NCBI RefSeq assembly: GCF_002258785.1
Contig: NZ_NOYI01000002.1
Location: 124,001-188,000, forward strand
Reading direction: 5' to 3'
Length of the DNA: 64,000 bases
Origin: Rhodococcus sp. 06-235-1A
GTDB taxonomy: Bacteria > Actinomycetota > Actinomycetes > Mycobacteriales > Mycobacteriaceae
Shown here: piece by piece, positions 60,480 through 64,000 of the stretch
How positions within the stretch are numbered: position 1 is the stretch's first letter
How the letters are laid out: the number at the start of each line of letters is the position of its first letter
Made by a program: the position numbers and the translations under genes
Notes under the pieces: generated by a model
Told to the model about the DNA's origin: nothing
What the model saw: only the letters and a program-made list of their open reading frames with translations
Database searches by the model: none

Positions 60480-61136
60480 GTGCCGATCACCGTTGTCGTC
60501 GTGGACGACCAGGAACTCATGCGCATGGGATTGAACATGGTGCTCGAGGCCCAGGACGACATCGAGGTGGTGGGTGAGGCGTCCGACGGTGCGGGTGCTG
60601 TCGAGGCCGTGGCCAGGCTGGGGCCGGCCGTGGTGTTGATGGACGTGCGAATGCCCGGCGTCGACGGTGTGGCGGCGACTCGCACCATCACCGAATCCGG
60701 TTCCGACGCTCGGATTCTGGTGATGACGACGTTCGATCTCGACGAGCACGTACTGGGCGCGCTTCGGGCGGGAGCGAGTGGATTTCTGCTCAAGGACACT
60801 CCCCCCGAGGATTTGGTATCGGCGATTCGTAGCGTTGCGGCGGGCGATGCCGTCGTCTCACCGAAGGTCACCAAGCGGCTCCTCTCACGATTCGTCGCAC
60901 AGTCCGTTTCGAGCACCGATGCATCGGTGCTCGAAGCACTCACCGGACGTGAGCGGGAAGTCCTGGTGCACTTGGCCACGGGCCTGTCCAACGCAGAGAT
61001 CGCATCGGTGCTGCACCTGTCCGAGGCGACTGTCAAAACTCACATCGGGCGGATCCTGACGAAATTGGGAGTCCGCGACCGAGTCCAGGCCGTCGTCCTG
61101 GCCTACGAAACTGGTCTCGTGCGACCGGGTTCCTGA
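60480..61136 (+). CDS. LuxR/NarL-family response regulator
   Basis: A 218-aa DNA-binding response regulator. The receiver domain has VVVDDQELMRMG, phosphoacceptor Asp55 in VVLMDVRMPGVDG, and Lys in GFLLKDTPPEDL. The C-terminal HTH_LuxR domain is LTGREREVLVHLATGLSNAEIA with SEATVKTHIGRILTKLGVRDR. Target genes are not identifiable; the divergent TSUP transporter is a plausible candidate on position alone. Confidence 0.93.
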   Translation: MPITVVVVDDQELMRMGLNMVLEAQDDIEVVGEASDGAGAVEAVARLGPAVVLMDVRMPGVDGVAATRTITESGSDARILVMTTFDLDEHVLGALRAGASGFLLKDTPPEDLVSAIRSVAAGDAVVSPKVTKRLLSRFVAQSVSSTDASVLEALTGREREVLVHLATGLSNAEIASVLHLSEATVKTHIGRILTKLGVRDRVQAVVLAYETGLVRPGS

Positions 61137-61217
61137 GAATCTTCCGGCAAACAGGGCACTTCGGGAGCGATTTCGATGCCCCGGTCGTTGTACCGGTGAA
61201 GCGAAGAAAGGACCGTC

Positions 61218-61754
61218 ATGCTCGCTCTGTTCGTACTCTATGTCGTCGTCGAGGTCGCTGCTCTGGTCGCCGTGGGAAGCGCTGTCGGTGTGCTGTGGAC
61301 CGTCGTGTTGCTGATCGGCGGATCGCTGATCGGCTCACTGTTGGTGCGCTCGCAAGGTAGGCGCGTGCTGGACAGTCTACGCAGTGCATCGCGAGGCGAG
61401 CGGTCGGCCGGCGGAGCGGTGGCCGACGGCGCTCTGTTCGCGGCAGGATCGGTCGCGATGTTCGTGCCGGGTCTGGTGACGACGGTGATCGGGTTGCTGC
61501 TGTTGATCCCGCCGACCCGGTGGCTCCTACGCCCAGCGGTGATGTGGGCGGCGGCACGCTGGCTGCCTCAGGTTGCGACTGCAACGCGGCGTATGCGCCC
61601 CACCGTCATCGACGGCGAGATCCTCGACGATCGTGCGGACGGCAGCGACCGCGCACCGAAAGCCTCCGGTTCTGCTGCGATTCTCGAGGGCCAGGTGATC
61701 GAGGCCGACACTGTCGATCGGCCGACCGGGGATTTCCGGAAGCCGCACCGGTAG
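61218..61754 (+). CDS. fxsA: FxsA family membrane protein
   Basis: A 178-aa protein of the FxsA (cytoplasmic membrane YtzA/F-exclusion suppressor) family. It has an N-terminal pair of membrane helices (LALFVLYVVVEVAALVAVGSAVG and WTVVLLIGGSLIGSLLV), a hydrophilic loop, then FVPGLVTTVIGLLLLIPPTRWLL, the most conserved segment. The tail is hydrophilic. GAAAGGA precedes the ATG. Its function is not established outside phage-exclusion effects in Escherichia coli. Confidence 0.9.
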   Translation: MLALFVLYVVVEVAALVAVGSAVGVLWTVVLLIGGSLIGSLLVRSQGRRVLDSLRSASRGERSAGGAVADGALFAAGSVAMFVPGLVTTVIGLLLLIPPTRWLLRPAVMWAAARWLPQVATATRRMRPTVIDGEILDDRADGSDRAPKASGSAAILEGQVIEADTVDRPTGDFRKPHR

Positions 61755-61771
61755 GGGCAGACTGGTCGTTC

Positions 61772-63367
61772 GTGACCACCGAATTGTTCTGCGGCGGACG
61801 GATCTACAGTCCGACGGCTTCCGATGCCACCGCCATGGCCGTGACCGATGGAGTCGTCAGTTGGATCGGTGAGGATCGCACCGGCCGTGCGCTTCATCCC
61901 GGAGTGCCCGTCACCGACCTGGCCGGCTCTTTCGTGGCACCGGCGTTCGTCGACACGCACGTACACGTCACCGATTTGGGTCTGTCCTTGATCGGACTGG
62001 ATCTCTCTCACTGCCGATCGCTCCTGGACTGCATGCGCCTGCTCGGCGAGCACGCTGCTTCGTCGGCCGAGGCGCTCGTGTGGGGACACGGTTGGGACGA
62101 ATCCCAGTGGCCCGAACATCGCCCGCCGTCGACGGCCGATCTCGACGCCGCCGCGCCGGGACGGCCCGTGTATCTCACTCGCGTCGATTCACATTCGGCG
62201 GCCGTCTCGACTCCGCTGCGGGCGGCCGCGTCGGGCATCGACGCCGCCACCGGATTCGCGCCGCAGGCCCCGCTCACCGCCGCCGCCCATCATCTCGCGC
62301 GGCTGACGGCCCGGTCGATGATCACCGTTGACGTCCGGAAGCGTGCCCGCTCGGCGGCGCTCGACCGTGCTGCCGCACAGGGAATCGCCGCAGTTCACGA
62401 ATGCGCGGGCCCGGTCGTGTCGGGCGTCGACGACTTTCGAGAGCTGATGGCCACCGAGCACGGGGTCGAGATCCGCGGGTACTGGGGCGAGTTGGTCGAA
62501 TCGCCCGAACAGGCGCGGCAGATGCTCGTCGACACCGGTGCCCACGGGTTGGCCGGTGACATATTCGTCGACGGGTCGCTGGGCTCGCGAACCGCGTGGT
62601 TGTCGACGCCCTACGCCGACGACCCCGGTTCCGGCGTCTCGTACGAGAACGTCGACGCGATGGCCGCGCATATCTCGGCGTGCACCGCGGCCGGAATCCA
62701 AGCCGGATTCCACGTCATCGGCGACGCAGCGGTCACGGCCACCGTCACCGCGTTCTCACGCGTCGTGGCCGAACTCGGAACGCCCGCAGTCGCCGCGTGT
62801 GGGCACCGACTGGAACATCTGACCATGGTCACGCCCGAGCAGGCCGATCTTCTGGCTTCCTGGGGCGTGATCGCCAGCGTGCAACCGATGTTCGACGCGC
62901 TGTGGGGCGGAGCGGAGGGGCTGTACGCCGCACGGATGGGTGCCGAACGCGGAGCTGCGCTCCATCCGTTCGCTCGCTTGGCCTCGGCCGGCGTCTCGTT
63001 GGCGTTCGGTTCGGATGCTCCGGTCACTCGTCTGGATCCGTGGGCTACGACGAGAGCTGCCGTGAACCATCGCACCCCGGGCAGTGCCGTTTCGCCTCGC
63101 GCAGCGTTCTCGGCCGCGACGCGTGGCGCGTGGCGCGCAGGCGGCGTCCGCGACGGACTGGCGGGCACGCTGGTGCCGGGCGCGCCTGCCTCCTTCGCTG
63201 TGTGGGACGTGGACGAACTCGTCGTCCGAGCCCCCAAGGACAGCGTCCAACGCTGGTCGACCGATCCGCGCGCCGGTGTGTCGCCGTTGCCCAGCCTCGA
63301 GGCGTCATCCGAGAGCCCACGGTGTTCCATGACCGTGCATCGCGGGCGGGTCATTCATGAGCAGTGA
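61772..63367 (+). CDS. amidohydrolase family protein (YtcJ-like)
   Basis: A 531-aa metal-dependent hydrolase of the amidohydrolase superfamily, YtcJ-like group. The N-terminal metal motif is FVDTHVHVTDLG (His-x-His), with Lys/Glu-region ligands in GYWGELVESP, a His in GFHVIGDAAV, a His in CGHRLEHLTM, and catalytic Asp in LAFGSDAPVTRLDPW. The substrate is unknown. GTG 61772 is chosen for domain length; the frame starts earlier at 61520 inside fxsA. The stop overlaps lnt by 11 bp. Confidence 0.87.
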   Translation: MTTELFCGGRIYSPTASDATAMAVTDGVVSWIGEDRTGRALHPGVPVTDLAGSFVAPAFVDTHVHVTDLGLSLIGLDLSHCRSLLDCMRLLGEHAASSAEALVWGHGWDESQWPEHRPPSTADLDAAAPGRPVYLTRVDSHSAAVSTPLRAAASGIDAATGFAPQAPLTAAAHHLARLTARSMITVDVRKRARSAALDRAAAQGIAAVHECAGPVVSGVDDFRELMATEHGVEIRGYWGELVESPEQARQMLVDTGAHGLAGDIFVDGSLGSRTAWLSTPYADDPGSGVSYENVDAMAAHISACTAAGIQAGFHVIGDAAVTATVTAFSRVVAELGTPAVAACGHRLEHLTMVTPEQADLLASWGVIASVQPMFDALWGGAEGLYAARMGAERGAALHPFARLASAGVSLAFGSDAPVTRLDPWATTRAAVNHRTPGSAVSPRAAFSAATRGAWRAGGVRDGLAGTLVPGAPASFAVWDVDELVVRAPKDSVQRWSTDPRAGVSPLPSLEASSESPRCSMTVHRGRVIHEQ

Positions 63368-64000
63368 GCACGCGCCGAGTCTCGAAGCAGCACCCTCACG
63401 GCGTACCCGGCTGCGCCGGGCTGCTTCGTCCACGCTGCTCTCGGCCGGGGCAGGCGCACTGATCTTCGGCAGCTTTCCACCGCGGACCCTGTGGTTCCTG
63501 GCACCCCTCGGTATCGCACTGTTGGCGCTCGTACTCACAGGGTTCGGCGGACGACGGGTGGTGTCGCTGAAAGCCGGCTTCGGCTACGGCTATGTCGCCG
63601 GCCTCGGCTTTTTCGTTCCGCTGCTCCCGTGGATCGGCGTGTACGTGGGCCCGATGCCGTGGTTGGCGTTGGCTGCCGCCGAGTCCGTGTTCGTGGGATT
63701 GTTCGGAATACTCGGGGTGCTGGCTGCGAGAACTGCCTGGTGGCCGCTGTCCATGGCGCTCGCGTGGAGTCTGACCGAGTGGCTGCGGTCCAGTGTTCCT
63801 TTCGGCGGCTTTCCCTGGGGCCGATTGGCGTTCGGGCAACCCGAGGGCTGGCTGCTGCCGTTGGCAAGCATCGGAGGTGCGCCGCTGCTCAGTTTTGCGG
63901 TGGCACTGACCGGCACCGGATCGGCGTCGCTGCTCGTGGCGATCTCCCGTCGACAAGGCGTGAAGTCCTTTGTCGGTCCGGTGGCTGCCACGATCGTCGC
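63357..64000 (+). CDS. lnt: apolipoprotein N-acyltransferase, N-terminal part (3' cut by window edge)
   Basis: The open frame runs from ATG 63357 to the window end (214 codons, no stop). Lnt transfers an acyl chain to the N terminus of lipoproteins. The N-terminal membrane region is recognisable: GALIFGSFPPRTLWFLAPLG, then GYGYVAGLGFFVPLLPWIGVYVGP and PFGGFPWGRLAFGQPEG, all typical of Lnt. The nitrilase-like catalytic domain lies beyond the window. In mycobacteria this gene is fused to or beside ppm1; that cannot be seen here. The start overlaps the amidohydrolase stop. Confidence 0.9.
   Translation, partial: MSSEHAPSLEAAPSRRTRLRRAASSTLLSAGAGALIFGSFPPRTLWFLAPLGIALLALVLTGFGGRRVVSLKAGFGYGYVAGLGFFVPLLPWIGVYVGPMPWLALAAAESVFVGLFGILGVLAARTAWWPLSMALAWSLTEWLRSSVPFGGFPWGRLAFGQPEGWLLPLASIGGAPLLSFAVALTGTGSASLLVAISRRQGVKSFVGPVAATIV

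Overview
This is a 64 kb stretch of a high-GC actinobacterial chromosome. It carries mycothiol synthesis (mshC), a complete Pup-proteasome locus, an F420-dependent oxidoreductase family and a gene order close to mycobacteria (uppP-phosphatase-DUF3090-SCO1664-mshC; metH-HAD-hisE-hisG; recB-like-trmI-mpa-dop-pup-prcBA; pafABC-tatAC-helY; cobL-cobK-cobIJ-cobH-cobG-cobN). No PE/PPE genes or insertion sequences are seen. The best fit is Nocardiales, most likely Rhodococcus in the broad sense; this is inferred from gene content, not from a marker gene. No tRNA, rRNA, CRISPR array, prophage or transposase was found.

Layout. 1-3976 (+): cell-envelope and mycothiol cluster (partial uppP, histidine phosphatase, DUF3090, SCO1664-like protein, mshC). 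3973-12325 (-): a four-gene jetABCD operon, a Wadjet type II (SMC-like) plasmid-defence system, with a 32-bp tandem repeat array over its promoter. 12467-15599 (-): assimilatory nitrite reductase nirBD with a small unknown gene in front. 15701-16729 (-): PAC2 protein. 16780-22691 (+): metH, HAD phosphatase, hisE, hisG, a PaaI-type thioesterase. 22698-24430 (-): TesB-like thioesterase and a RecB-like nuclease. 24557-36336 (+): Pup-proteasome region (trmI, mpa, dop, pup, prcB, prcA, pafA, pafB, pafC), interrupted by an opposite-strand PAP2/diacylglycerol-kinase fusion gene. 36422-40569 (+): tatA, tatC, helY. 40664-44766: DUF4333 membrane protein, 5'-3' exonuclease, M24 peptidase, nucleotidyltransferase-like protein, F420-type reductase. 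44831-54693: SDR gene and the anaerobic-style/aerobic hybrid cobalamin cluster, with a cobalamin riboswitch before cobN. 54712-64000: F420-type oxidoreductase, VOC protein, TldE/TldD pair, TSUP transporter, a two-component system, FxsA, an amidohydrolase and a partial lnt.

Most neighbouring genes are translationally coupled by 1-23 bp overlaps (ATGA, GTGA, TGATG junctions). Most operon-leading genes lack a Shine-Dalgarno sequence and instead have a TANNNT -10 hexamer 6-8 nt before the start codon, the signature of leaderless transcription; I used this to choose several start codons. The most notable points are the Wadjet operon with its helically phased repeat array, the absence of cobM from an otherwise nearly complete cob cluster, the riboswitch-linked hairpin at the cobN ribosome binding site, and a PAP2/DAGK gene that reads 212 bp into prcA on the opposite strand.
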